A stretch of DNA of 44,361 nt from Scleroderma bovista (lineage: Eukaryota > Basidiomycota > Agaricomycetes > Boletales > Sclerodermataceae). The stretch is taken from positions 1 to 44,361 of the forward strand of contig JAYMGJ010000122.1 in NCBI GenBank assembly GCA_037178675.1, given 5' to 3'. Numbering within the stretch: the first letter of the stretch is position 1; every line of letters starts with the position of its first letter. Made by a program: the position numbers and the translations under genes. A model generated the notes under the pieces. That model worked only from the letters and a program-made list of their open reading frames with translations. It was not told where the DNA came from and did no database searches. Positions 10,799 to 22,047 of the stretch are shown here, piece by piece.

Positions 10799-12010
10799 GT
10801 ACAGACACATTCAACACGGGTGTCACTGACTATCACCTATCTGAAAGGATTGCTGGCTACATGCGCCGGCGATTTCGTCATCTGGCACTAGATCCCAATT
10901 TTCCCCAGCCTGCACTTCCATTGGATATTCCATCCCATGGTTGCATCAGGATGAACCAATTGGTTTCTGTTCTTGTTAAGGCATACAAAAATCGGAGTAA
11001 GTTCATTGCATGGCTCTAACATACCATCTGACTTTCCATCTCAGTTCCATCTGGCATTGATCTCATACGACTTAGTGAGAGCCTGTCCGCAATGGAGTCT
11101 GGAGCTGACATGAAACGAGAGGCTCAGCTCCTAGAGAACCACCCACCAGTGATCAGGAGCACCAGTAACATGCCTGCTATCTTATTGGAACCAGCAATCA
11201 TCCTTGGGGAAGGAGATAGCATCGCTTTGTGGTACCTTCCAGATGCCTTAGCTAGGCCAATTCAGGTATGGTGGTCGATATTATGCATGCCTTGTCTGAC
11301 ATGTAGGTAAAGAAACATATTGTTACAGGCCTTCAGCCTCTTGGTGACAACCTCCGGAAGAGTATCAAAAACCAGAGTTGGAAAAACTCTGATCAATACT
11401 TCCGACCGGGAAGTACACCATCCGGATGTCTGGAGTTTTCACCAGCTAGGCATTTGCAAGGCCACTCGGTAGAGTTATATCTTTCTTCAGAAACAAACAT
11501 AATTAACCTTGGGTACAGACAAGGAAACACACACCATCGGTTTCTGCAGGGCTTGCAACACCGGCAGGCAAGGAATGGGGAAAGAATATTTGCCTCCCAT
11601 CTGCCCTCCTTTTTGGTGTGCTATCTATAATGCACCCTCCACTCTATCATGCCGGTCTAGAGGCAAGGCAGAGGCTAGATGCATGGTCTATAGAGAATGA
11701 TCCTGTGATGCAGGAAGCACTGGGGCATTGGTCGACCGTATACACAAATCTCTCACTCATTTCCAATCGGAAAACACCTTTGCACTAAGATCCCCAGTCC
11801 CGGTCTGATTGGTTTGATCTACTCGCTACTGTCGGTGAATATCAAGATTGCTTCCTTAATATCCCAACCCTTGGAGTTCAGCTGGAATATAGCCCGGGCA
11901 CGGTTGTAGCATTTTCTGGTAGGCTCCTCAGGCATGGAGTGATCGAGGAGGGTGGAGACTGATGTTGCCTCGCATACTACATGCAGGATAACATTCATAT
12001 ACCGGTATGA
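10799..12010 (+). pseudogene. TET/JBP-type 2-oxoglutarate/Fe(II) dioxygenase, broken
   Basis: Members of this family oxidise 5-methylcytosine using Fe(II) and 2-oxoglutarate. Splicing at 10997-11044, 11266-11306 and 11469-11518 joins exons into one frame. Recognisable stretches are LPLDIPSHGCIRMNQLV, ENHPPVIRSTSNMPAILLEPA, ALWYLPDALARP, YHAGLEARQRL, WSTVYTNLSLISNRKTPLH, SDWFDLLATVGEY, LGVQLEYSPGTVVAFSGR and LLRHGVIEEGGD. The iron-binding HxD reads H-stop-D (TAA at 11786-11788), and the distal His lies in LLRHGV. The position expected to hold the 2-oxoglutarate-binding Arg is TGA (11960-11962), fitting CGA to TGA. The frame ends at 12008-12010 inside the ACCGGT repeats. The exact N-terminus is unknown. 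Family and decay are both clear. Confidence 0.87.
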
Positions 12011-12540
12011 CTCTGACCGCCCGGGTATGCTACCGGTATGATAGTGACCGGTCTTTGACCGCCCGGTATGCTACAGATATGACACTGACCGGTCGGTATG
12101 CTACCGGTATGACAGTGACCGGTCGGTATGCTACCGGTATGAAGGCCACCGGTATGACAGTCACCACTTGACTCGCTACGGGCTGAGTATAATACCAGTA
12201 TGACCATTGGACCGGTCAGTATGCCCATATAGAACAGTATCTTCGCAGGTCAAAACACAATACTAGGATGATACTGGTACACCACATAGCGGTCAGTATG
12301 CTACCGGTATGACTGTTACCGGTCGGCATAATAGCAGTACCTTCAGTACTGGCCAGTATAACACCAGTATGACCAACACCAGTTTGTATGCTACCGGTGG
12401 GACAGTTACCAGTCAGTATAATAGTTGTATGCCCATTGCCAGTCGATATGCTACCGCTATACCTATTATCCAGTGTAATACCGGGATGACCATCACTGGT
12501 CACTACATCACTGGTCTGGTCTCTGTCTTCAAATACAATC
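11998..12540 (+). repeat. ACCGGT-rich repeats between the TET/JBP gene and gene D
   Basis: Repeats of the GGTATGCTACCGGTATGACAG type begin inside the last codons of the dioxygenase gene and fade out near 12540. They are the same family as in the terminal arms. 12541-12773 holds no other feature that I recognise. Confidence 0.85.
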
Positions 12541-12773
12541 CTGACAGGCTTATATTGCAAGCATCATGATTGCCGGTGTGTACGTGATTATTACCAGTCA
12601 ATACCCCACATTTATTACTGGTGACCATTCCTCTGTGTCTTGTATGTGCCCTACTGGCCACCCATTCAACCGGCCTAAGGCAGGACTGCATCATGAATGT
12701 CACATGGACCGTGAGAAATATCATTATCCTATTAAAGGCTTATATTTACCCAGGACCTCACTTGCCCGCAATC

Positions 12774-13545
12774 ATGTCTAACACCCTTGATGCCCACAAT
12801 ATCTCCCTCGCTTTGCAATACATCGGGGTTCGGTTCCGACGGTTTACCTATGTGCTACAGCAACCCAACCCACCTTCAAATTGGTTTGAGAATGTCATGA
12901 TAGAAATTGTAAGATCACCTGATTCTTATGGAAATCAATTCATATATTATACATTTAGCGCGTTCTTGAGCGATTGCTCTCTGCATGCAGTGCCTATGGT
13001 CTGATCATGCGGGTGCCTTATATCGCAAACCAATTCCTGTGGTGTGCCACTCTGGCAAAGATGCAGCAGGAGGAGATACTGGAATACATGAAGGGTCATG
13101 ATGTATTCATGATCAGGACATCCGAGTCACAGATTCATCATACCGGACTGATGCTACACAAATGGTGGGAGATGCCTGGTACCACATTCCCCGATGGATA
13201 TGAATCCCGGCAAATCCCGCACATCATTTCGGAGGCCAAAGACTTTTTCCCTACTGTCTCGGTATGTATATTCCCTTGCCACCACATCCTGCCTTACATG
13301 ATCAGCAGGATGGGACCGAGTCCTTACCACTCCTCTTTGATGTCCCAAGAATGCCAAGGGACAGCATCAAATACATGATGAGTGGGTGTGATCTCATGCT
13401 GCATGAAATAGAGAAAGAGATGGGAAATGTACATATGGTGATGCAGGCTTCAGAGCAGCGGCTGAGTTTATTTGACAGTGTTCCCCATGTAAAAGAGCAA
13501 TTGGGTAAGACATGGGAACGGTTTGTGACAGATGAAAAGAAGTAG
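12774..13545 (+). CDS. Gene D: intact unknown protein of 224 aa, 3 exons
   Basis: ATG at 12774 opens MSNTLDAHNISLALQYIG. Exons are 12774-12908, 12959-13261 and 13309-13545, joined by 50-bp and 47-bp introns with GTAAG...TTTAG and GTATG...CAG ends. Exon lengths (135, 303 and 237) each keep the frame, giving 224 codons plus a stop with no break. The product is mixed hydrophobic/charged, with no signal peptide, membrane segment or motif that I know; it has a Met-rich, helix-like C-terminal part. It converges with the KDZ transposase, whose stop is only 31 bp away, which suggests it belongs to the transposon. Function unknown. Confidence 0.75.
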
Positions 13546-13576
13546 ATATGTTTTACAACCTACAACAATGTAGTGT

Positions 13577-16500
13577 TTAAATGGAATAGAGCCGGTGATA
13601 TATCTGACGTTGCCGGGCAGCATAACAGGCAATCCCGATCTCATCAGATCTCAATGCTGTTTGCTGGCGGTCTGACCAGAAATTCAACCTACTTTGGAAA
13701 TAATTTCTGGTCCACTCCGCCTCACATTGTAGCATCTCCACTTCCTCCTTCCACCGGTCCCTAAGTGCCTTGGACCGGAACCAATGAACCCGGTAAACTA
13801 GATTTCCGGTTAAGTACCGAAAGCATTTTGTGATGATGCTAAGACATACATTCAGACATCCAATCATTCCTATCAGTATCTCGGGGTACATCCATGGTCC
13901 AGAACCAAGGGAGGGTATCATCCCTGTGGCCCCGAGCATTGGGGTCCGATATTGCAGTGGTGACCGAAAGGTCGGAGGCATGCAATTCCTGGTACCGGTC
14001 TAGAACCTGTCTATCGGCACGGAGAGCTACCATCTGCCTGCGGCACCGGCGATATAATGAGGCATGGCGCTGTAGGGTGAGATCTGTGCTCGCTATCCGG
14101 CCCCATGCCTGGGTGGTCATATTATAATTACCGGCTTGTCTAACATCTCGCCTAAAGATGATGGCCTTGTCAGCCAGTGCCAGTCTAATTTCATGAAGGC
14201 AATCATTGGCTTGCCCCTGTCTCAAGGATAGTTCCTGTTCCACAAGGAATCCAAGTCCTAATCCCTGGAGACGGTCTATTCCAATATATGATGGCAGCGG
14301 TGGCAACATTGTTTCGGCATTTCCCTGTGTTGGCAAGACGAATGGATTTTCTATTTCCTCACCATCTGCTTGGTCGTCCTGAAATTGTAGGGCAGTGTCC
14401 AGTTCTACATCATCATCCCAGTCTTCACCCAGAAACTGTGTGGCTGATGCAACTAATCCCTCTAACTGGGATTGTAGCCAGTCTCGGCGCCGTGCAATTG
14501 ATAGCTGTTGTATTTCAGTTCCGGATGTGTTGAGCTGCCGAGCATCAATGGCTAGCATTATCTGTGCTCCTTCAACCTTCAATGCCTTAGCTATCCATGT
14601 GGTTGATCCCCGAAGCCGGTCTTGTTGTTGGTTGATAAGGTTCATTTCTATCAATTTCATTGTTGGTGCTTCAGGCCATATTCAGTAAGGTTAACTCCAT
14701 TTTAAAACAACATACCCTTCTCCAGCTGAACATCATATATATCCATTGCACGGGGATCCATCATCCGGTCATTCAATGCCTTCGCCTCCTGCTCCGACCA
14801 CAATTGCCGGAGACCTTTCGGGACTTGGTTATTCAGTTTTTCAAAAGCTTCTGTAACCTCTGTCAATGAGCACTGGGCACCCCTCATTTTTCTCCTTAGA
14901 AACAATGCTTGTACACGTCAGCCAGCAGGGTCATGGTGAAGGGCATTGTTATACTCACGCATCCGGACCATCTTGACAAAATTGTGGTCATTCATTTGGA
15001 AATCGAGTAACTCTTGGCGATGTGGTGTTGCCATCCCCCTTGCAGATGGAGATATTATATTCAGTGAAGACCACAGTGTCTCCATGATCTCCCCATCCAC
15101 TCTGCCGGCACCAGGAATAAAATTCAGGGCATATCTGGCAAAGCATTCTGTTTTATGCCCATGTACATGCCAAATACCGATCCCAGGCAAAATGCACAGT
15201 CCATCTGGTAGAGTGATGAATTTGTTGGACTGAATCCGCCGAGCCAAATTTCTACTATACTGGCAATTGATGTTGTAAAATGTTATCACTTGTTGGTCGG
15301 GATTCAATGCATGCCGGACTGCATGCACCAGAGCATAGTCCATGTTTACCTGCCTGTAACCAGCTCAACAAACTCGAGATGACAATTATGAGAACCTACT
15401 GTTCTCCCTTCTGAAAGTCAACCATTGCATGGGGGATGAAACATCCATGTCTTGCACATGCACATCCCCCAATCCTGGTGGATGACAGCTGTTTCCTTGC
15501 CGAATTTGCCTGATTAACTGCCCGGTGATTGCTACACTCCAATCGCTTTTCAAAGGATGAGATATAGAACTTCCAGTGGTGCATTCCCTCACCTCTATCT
15601 GATTTGCTGTGCCTGCCAAGTACTCCTTGTAGTTACCTGAGCCTACCATGAACCCCCTCCCATCCATCAGCCACACCTCATCTGCAGGGTTCCTCGGTCT
15701 CATGTGCTCCGCCTTGAAATTTCCATCCATCACTATCGACCTCGAAAATTTCCAGCTACAAAGAAAAATGAATCTCCCCATCCCAGTGGAGCTTAAACAC
15801 ATTACATACTGGGACAAATCCACATCAGTATCATCAAGGTTCACTCCGGGCTGTGGACATGCCAGACAAAACAGCACAAGGTCGCCTGTCGATGAACCAA
15901 TTTCACTATCATCAACTCCCTTCCATTTCATTAATTTTAGCACCCTCCACATCCTGGATACTCTAAGTAGCTCCCTGTATCTGTCCTATTACTGAGGTAA
16001 GACACATGTAATGTGTTTCCGGTCCACTCACCAGCACAAGGTGTGGAAAGGCATTGGATGTAATCCTGCGGAGTTTGCTGTAATAGTTCATGGCAGAGGT
16101 TCCACATTCCACATTATCCTGGATGAAGTCATCCAATACCTGAAAGGTAAAGACAGTCCTTGGTTCCTTAGTGGTGGCAGGAAAGAGGCCGGCCATCATC
16201 AGCTGAAGGTGTGAATCCAGTGACCCCTGACAGTTGCAGTACATCACATCGCAGAATTGTACTCCCGAAGTGTGCACCACAGTCAAGAAGGTTCTGCTGT
16301 TCGGTACTTTGAGATGGGGAGGTGAGCCTGAATCCACAGATTCCTCATGGTCCTGTGCTCCTTCCTCTAGGTCATTGGAGAAATCTAATTCTGCATGACC
16401 ACCACTCGGACAAGGATCCCCACCATGTCCAAGGTGCAGCACCAACCCCGCCTACAACATCAGACATTGTTATTGAGTCAGAATGAAAGCACTCACAAGC

Positions 16501-17071
16501 CGGAGAGAGGAGTCTTCAAAGAAGGCCGAATTCCATTGTTGAACCCGGTGGAAGGGCCAGAGCTTATGCTGGTTCCTGCAACAGGCTGTGCAGAACACCG
16601 GCCGGTGTGCACAATCTATGCATCTGTAGCTGCCATCCCCACCACACAATATGCAAATCGTGGACAGGGGGGAGCTTCCATGGCAAGAATGATTGAGAGA
16701 TATTTCTGTTTATGGGGCAGCCATGCCCGGAGATAGCTGTTCTAAAAGTGATGTCCATGAGATACAGGGTAATATATTGTGGAATAATACTCTACCTGAT
16801 TTTTGGTCGTTTTAAATTGTTTCAAAGGAGGTGGATCGTCTAGCTCCTGGTAAGCATCTTCATCACCATTTTGAAACACATTGTGTTCTGCCATGATGGA
16901 TGAGCAAGCCACAGTAGGAGATGCCTTAGATTGCATAGCCTGTCGACCCTTTCTTCTGGGAGTGACCTTTTGAAACTTATCAATTGATCCTCTAGTTGTT
17001 TTCACAGTCTTCCACACCACATGGGTCACAGAGGTAGAAGAGGTCACTCCAGATATCCTCGACTTCCCCAT
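13577..17071 (-). pseudogene. KDZ (Kyakuja-Dileera-Zisupton) transposase with CxC2-like cysteine domain
   Basis: Minus-strand ATG at 17071 (MGKSRISGVT). Exons: 17071-16796, 16741-16497, 16451-16032, 15985-15593, 15545-15400, 15353-14716, 14668-13850 and 13797-13577; total about 1050 codons. Exon 2 holds a cysteine cluster, CILCGGDGSYRCIDC...CTACC, typical of the CxC domains fused to KDZ. Exon 3 has ECGTSAMNYYSKLRRITSN. The KDZ core has VMDGNFKAEH (exon 4), HRAVNQAN and CARHGCFIPHA (exon 5), and GIWHVHGH and GRVDGEIMETLW (exon 6). Defects: a one-base frame loss in exon 2 before the cysteine cluster, TGA at 14918-14920 (CGA-like), and FYNINCQY where the family has D (codon 15272-15274). It would move the composite element, but this copy looks inactive. 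Confidence 0.92.
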
Positions 17072-17406
17072 GATTGATAGGCTTGGTGCAAACTTCAGTA
17101 GGAAATGCCTCATTGCAACATCATGGATCACCATCATCGCATCCGGATCTGTGTATCTTGTCTGAGATTGGTACCAATTGGCATCAGGAACATTAGGTAC
17201 ACTGCCTATATATAGTAGGTGATCTGCCGATTTGTGACATCGGCTACTTCTTATGGTTAGTGATCCACTGCACCGGAACCATAGCTAACCTCAAAAGGAA
17301 ATTGTTCGGATCGAAGGAACTTTACATGACAGCTGAGGGAATTCCATTCAACATGGTGCACGCTATGATATGGAGGGCTTCACCAACAAAGTCTACCACA
17401 TTCACA
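17072..17406. promoter_or_regulatory. Divergent promoter region between KDZ transposase and gene A
   Basis: The two genes start 335 bp apart and point away from each other. A TATA-like stretch CCTATATATAG lies near 17205-17215. An open frame extends upstream of the chosen gene A start (GTG at 17260, ATG at 17329), so a longer N-terminus is possible. Confidence 0.45.
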
Positions 17407-19294
17407 ATGACTTCAAGCGACTCAGACTCCCATTCATCTTCTGAATCATCTCATCCTACAGAACCAGAGGATCCCACGACCACTGGACTGGTAGGGGAGA
17501 ATACTCCAGGGAAACTCACCTCCGAGGAAATAGAGATTCTTCATGCAAACCTCGAAGAGTGGAAGGCTTTAAAGGGGGACAGGAGGAAGCCTGTGAATAG
17601 GAGGGTCCGTGATCTCATTAGACACCTGCCTGCAAATGAGTACATCTTGGGAGAGGACTGGAAAGCTAAGTTGGGTGTAGGTGATGTTGTATTCCGCTCT
17701 GCAAAGGCTAACATTTTATAGCACATCAAAAGCTGGTTTTATAACCATGGCCGGTCCCGAGCACGCAAGGGGATGCTGAAGTGGGGGCAAAATTGGACTG
17801 CACGGAGGGTAATAAGGGAGCAGAAGCGAATGGAGATTCAGCAAGAATTCCAACAGCGCGGTATCGGGGTTGGCAGCAAGGAAATGATAGGAGGGTACCA
17901 GAAGACCGTTGGAAGGCTGATGAAAAAGGTTACCGAGGATGAAATGAAAGAGGCAGAGCGGGTTGCTCAGGAGTGGAACGAGGTCCAACCACCACTGGAG
18001 GTACAGGCTATGTATGTACACATTTCTAATCTTTTGTATGATACACCTCACAGGTCTTCAGTGCAGCTGAGAAAAAAGGCCGGAAGTATACTCGCGAGTA
18101 TGCAGAGACTATGTGGAAGCAGTGTGGTACCCGGGTGGTGGTGATGGTGGCTTGGAAGGATCAGAACGGAAAGGTGATGGCCGGCATGTAAGTGGAAACA
18201 TGGCAGTTACACATTGAGATGACCGGAACAATTACAGACATGATTTCAATGATGAACTTGGGAATGCAAGTACATTTCCGGACTGGGAAGGAATGGAGGA
18301 AAAATGGTCGAGGTATGCTTCTGATGTATTCAAGGCCGGCAAGATTCCGGATGGAGACCAGGCAGATGATGAGGATGAGGATGCGGATCAACATCCTCGA
18401 AAGATTGTCAAGAAGGGTAAGAAAAAGGCACAAGTAAGCCTCCAAACCCTTGACAGCGGGATTCCGCAACTTCCGAACATCCTTGACATGCATGTGCCGG
18501 AGAAACAGGACATCATCCGGGCATTCGTGACCTGTCACTACCGTAAGTTACTTGGATTTAGGTGAGGGGTAACTAACTAAGGCACAATAGGTCGTGCTTG
18601 TGGAAAGGAAAGAGCAACTGTACCATGGATGAGCATCGCAGAAGACCTGCAAGGTTATATTGAAAGCAAGTACCTCCCTTCTGATGTCTCGTTGAAGGAA
18701 CCTAGCAAAATGGGTGGTGTGCAAGTGACTCAGATCCTGGAATTCTGGAGGAGGAGACAACAAATCAATCCACAAGATGTATTTAGGTTCATGGCCTGGA
18801 AGGATGCTGAGGGAGCATTACAAAGGTCGGTTGGTGAAGATGAGCACCAGTCAGACAAGGTCCTTGGAAAGAGAAGGAGACAAGGTGAGTGAATTTCTCT
18901 GAATTGTGGAGTCTCTACTAAAAATATTACATAGAGGACCAATGGGATGAGGGTGATTCCCCTGATGAAGGCGTTACTGACCGAACCAGAAATCAGAAGC
19001 ACAACCGGCCTGCCCCAAAAGCTCATGCACCGGCCGGTCACACTATCGCAGTTCCCCCCACCCAGCCACGTCCACGCCAGAAGAGAGGAACAGGTATGTT
19101 CATTGAATATAATTGACAGGATAATGACATTATTATTAGATAATGTGGTTCCGGGGGATATTCCCATAGCCGGTCCTAGCAATAAGGAACCCGGTCCTGG
19201 TAATACAGTCCGGCAGTCCAAAAGGCAAAGAAGGGCAACAGAAAGAGCGGATCATGATGCACCTACACCCCGTGATAAAAGGAAAAAGAGATAG
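17407..19294 (+). CDS. Gene A: intact unknown protein, about 531 aa, 7 exons
   Basis: ATG at 17407 (MTSSDSDSHSS). Exons: 17407-17676, 17722-18000 (or to 18015), 18054-18187, 18238-18542, 18591-18884, 18935-19093 and 19140-19294. All introns are 38-53 bp with GT...AG, some with a clear CTAAC. The total stays in frame without a stop. After a Ser/Glu-rich head come KSWFYNHGRSRARKGMLKWG, KYTREYAETMWKQCG, VVVMVAWKDQNGK, HDFNDELGN, RAFVTCHYRR, TVPWMSIAEDL and FWRRRQQINPQDVFRFMAWK, then a basic tail (RQSKRQRR, DKRKKR) that looks like a nuclear signal. I recall similar proteins as a large uncharacterised Agaricomycete family. I cannot name a domain. Divergent from the transposase. Confidence 0.83.
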
Positions 19295-19329
19295 ATTACA
19301 TATATATATTTTATGAATGTGTCCTGTTG

Positions 19330-20366
19330 TCAAATGTGGTACCTATTGATATCATTACCACTGGTCTCATCCCATATGATACCAGTATCCTTATCATCAG
19401 CCCGGATCACTGCCGGTCACCATACTAGCAGTATTGTCAGCACTGGCCCACACAAGACCAGTATCCTTATTATTGGCCAGTACAATCTGTATAATTATTA
19501 TAGGTCAATTTGGAACTGATCTGGTCTGGTATCTAACAGTTGTGTTCTTAGACCATTATGTTTGTATAATGATTACCAGTTCACTACTACCAGTGAGTAT
19601 ACTACCGGTATGATCACAACTGGCCGGTATGCTACCGGTATGGTCACTACCAGTAGGTATCCTATCGACCGGTGAGTATACAAGCAGTATGGATTATTGG
19701 CCAGTACTATCTTACCGGTATGGGTACGATCGGCCCACACTATACCGGTATTCATATCAGCGGCCAGTACTATCTGCATGATTATTCCACTGTCAATATT
19801 CCACTGATCTAGTCTACTATCCACAGGCCAGTACCATCATCTTAGTATCATAGGCCGGTATCATGACCACTAATGGGATGGTCACCACCGGCCCACACAA
19901 GACCGGTATCCTTCCAGTGCAATCTGTATAATCATTACTAATCAATATGCAACTGATCTGGTCTGGTAGCTACCAGTATGGTCAGTACCGGCCGATATGC
20001 TACCGGTATGGTGACTACCGGTATGGTCACCACCAGTATGCGTGGCACCAGCCCACAGAAGACTGGTATCCTTATTATTGGCCAGTACAATGTGTATAAT
20101 TATTACCAATCGCTATGCAACTGATCTGGTCTGGTAGCTACTGGTATGTGTAGCACCAGCCCACACAAGACCAGTATCCTTATTATTGGTCAGCACAATA
20201 TGTATAATTATTACTAAATATGCAACTGATCTGGTCTGTTATCTAACAGTTGTGTTCTTAGACCATTATGTTTGTATAATGATTACCAGTCACCACACTC
20301 CGGGTGTAGTCACCACCGGCTACATCAGTCTGATGAAGATTGCATTGGTACTACAAAAGTACTACA
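19330..20366. repeat. Intergenic field of ACCGGT-type and about 100-bp direct repeats
   Basis: Interspersed TACCGGTATG motifs plus repeated blocks containing CCACACAAGACCAGTATCC followed by a CTGATCTGGTCTGGTA block, seen near 19440, 19890, 20045 and 20155. The block 19511-19581 recurs nearly exactly at 20221-20291, offset 710 bp. No gene seen. Confidence 0.8.
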
Positions 20367-21472
20367 CTACAGAAGGGATGGATCTAATTTTACTGTTGCC
20401 AACCATTGCGTCTCCTCCTTTTCTGCTGCTTTGGCCAATTCATCCTGGAATTTTGACCATACCCAGTGCCGCCGGACCAACTCCCTCCATCGGCTGGTGG
20501 CTTCCACCAATCTATTTGCATATTGGGTATATGCTGCAATTAGTTGGCTATCTTGCATGGGGTGGATTGGTTGCTCATTGAAAAAAGTCACCAATCTGGT
20601 GATTCGCCTTGCCATTTCCACTGTGATTGTGTCAGACAGCATAACTGAAGGGCTCCAGACATACATTGTGTCAGGGGTACATCTCCCTCCCGCACAGCAT
20701 ACCTTGCAGACTCCCTTGCTAATAATTCATAGAGCTCATCTAGCGGTATGCAAACATTAGGAATGGGTTCATAGGTGGCATATAGCAGAACCTACCATCA
20801 TCATTTCGCATCTCCGGAGATGCAGTATTGTGCTTTGAAGCTGGGGGTGTTGCAGATGCACGAAGTGGACTCTCAGTGAGATCAATAAAAACAGGGCCAG
20901 TGGTAGGTTTTGGCCGGACTGCATTGCTGTGGGAGGTATTTGTTCTGTCCGGTGAGTGCCATGGGGATCCGAGGGGGGGAACAACGTCCCTGGACTGACT
21001 CCTGCGAGGTGAATTGAGGCGTGGAGTGGCAAGAGGAGTAAACGCATGCATAGTAGTAGATGGTGAGCCAATTTGGGGTTGAAATAGAGAACCAGATGGT
21101 GAAGACATCGGTGATGCCAAAACCCATGAGTGCCACGCCACCGGTGAGTCAAATGGAGGGGGCAAAAGTGATGCAAATGAATTGGGAGATAATGGGAATG
21201 AATTAGATATATCATGGGGGATGGAACAAGACCTTTCCGACATAGGGGAGAAAGCGATTATTGGTTCCGGCCCACAGGTGAATTCGGTGTCCTCGGAGAA
21301 TGAGTGGAGAGGAGCCTCAGGAGTTGGGGACGAATCAGGGGAGCCAATGGGGGGTTCTGAACCTAGTGTGAAGCTTTCATCAGCACTTTGCTCATCGACC
21401 GACATGGCATCCTCATCCTCCTCCACTGTGGTGAGTGAACTGGGGCATGAACTTCCACCGGGTGAAGGTTGA
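20367..21472 (-). CDS. Gene B: Ser/Pro-rich unknown protein with a SUMO-interaction-like motif
   Basis: On the minus strand, a frame through 21472-20800 gives an acidic start (VEEDEDAMSVDEQSADES) followed by a long Ser/Pro-rich disordered part. At about 20892-20875 it reads VFIDLTES, which matches the hydrophobic SUMO-interaction consensus. An intron with donor near 20800 (GTAGGTTC) and acceptor near 20740 joins to ELYELLARES. The C-terminal part (VTVEMARRIT-like, ending LDPSLL at 20367) lies in another frame, so one splice or a frameshift near 20650-20680 is unresolved. An upstream exon may start near 21600. No enzymatic domain seen. It sits between genes A and C of the KDZ element. Confidence 0.5.
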
Positions 21473-21499
21473 ACGACTACAATAGTTTGTCACATATCA

Positions 21500-22047
21500 A
21501 TGGGAAATTATTGGGACTTACAGTGCTTCACCTGTCTTGTTGACGAGAACCTTACACATTTTGTTGAATGTTCGGTATCCATCAATGGAATTGTGTTTTG
21601 TGAGAGTAGAACAAATAGGATGCGAACAACCGGGTCAAGGGCAAGAACACCAAGGTGTATTATATAATCAATATGATCACCAGTGCAGTTTGGGTACCAA
21701 CAGCCAAGCAAGGACCGGTCACCAGTTCCACCACATCGTCATGTGTGAATTATGTTAATCACTATTATTCATGAGGTACATATGATTACCGGCGACTAAT
21801 TGAATTCACCAGTGTGTGTTTGTGGCACTGAAGCAACTGGTTATTGATTTTACATGTGTTCCATTTATCTTGTTTTTTGTCTGCATATCATAATTTGTAT
21901 TGGACCATTGTGCACAATACATGGGAATATGTTATGTAATCATTTTCAACAACATATAGTGGCCATACCGGCATATTTCCCTTGCCTTTCCTCCACCACA
22001 TTCACTCCCATCAAATCCCATCGCATTCAACTGCAAAACCTTTATCC
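21500..22047. other. Divergent region between genes B and C
   Basis: Possible upstream exon of gene B on the minus strand (21600-21500, with NTIPLMDTEHSTKC in one frame). Otherwise AT-rich sequence without a recognisable feature before the gene C start. Confidence 0.35.

Noticed and set aside
17677..17721. In-frame TAG at 17719 as a break in gene A
   Set aside because: It lies at the end of a 45-bp GTAGGT...TATAG intron with GCTAAC; splicing restores the frame.
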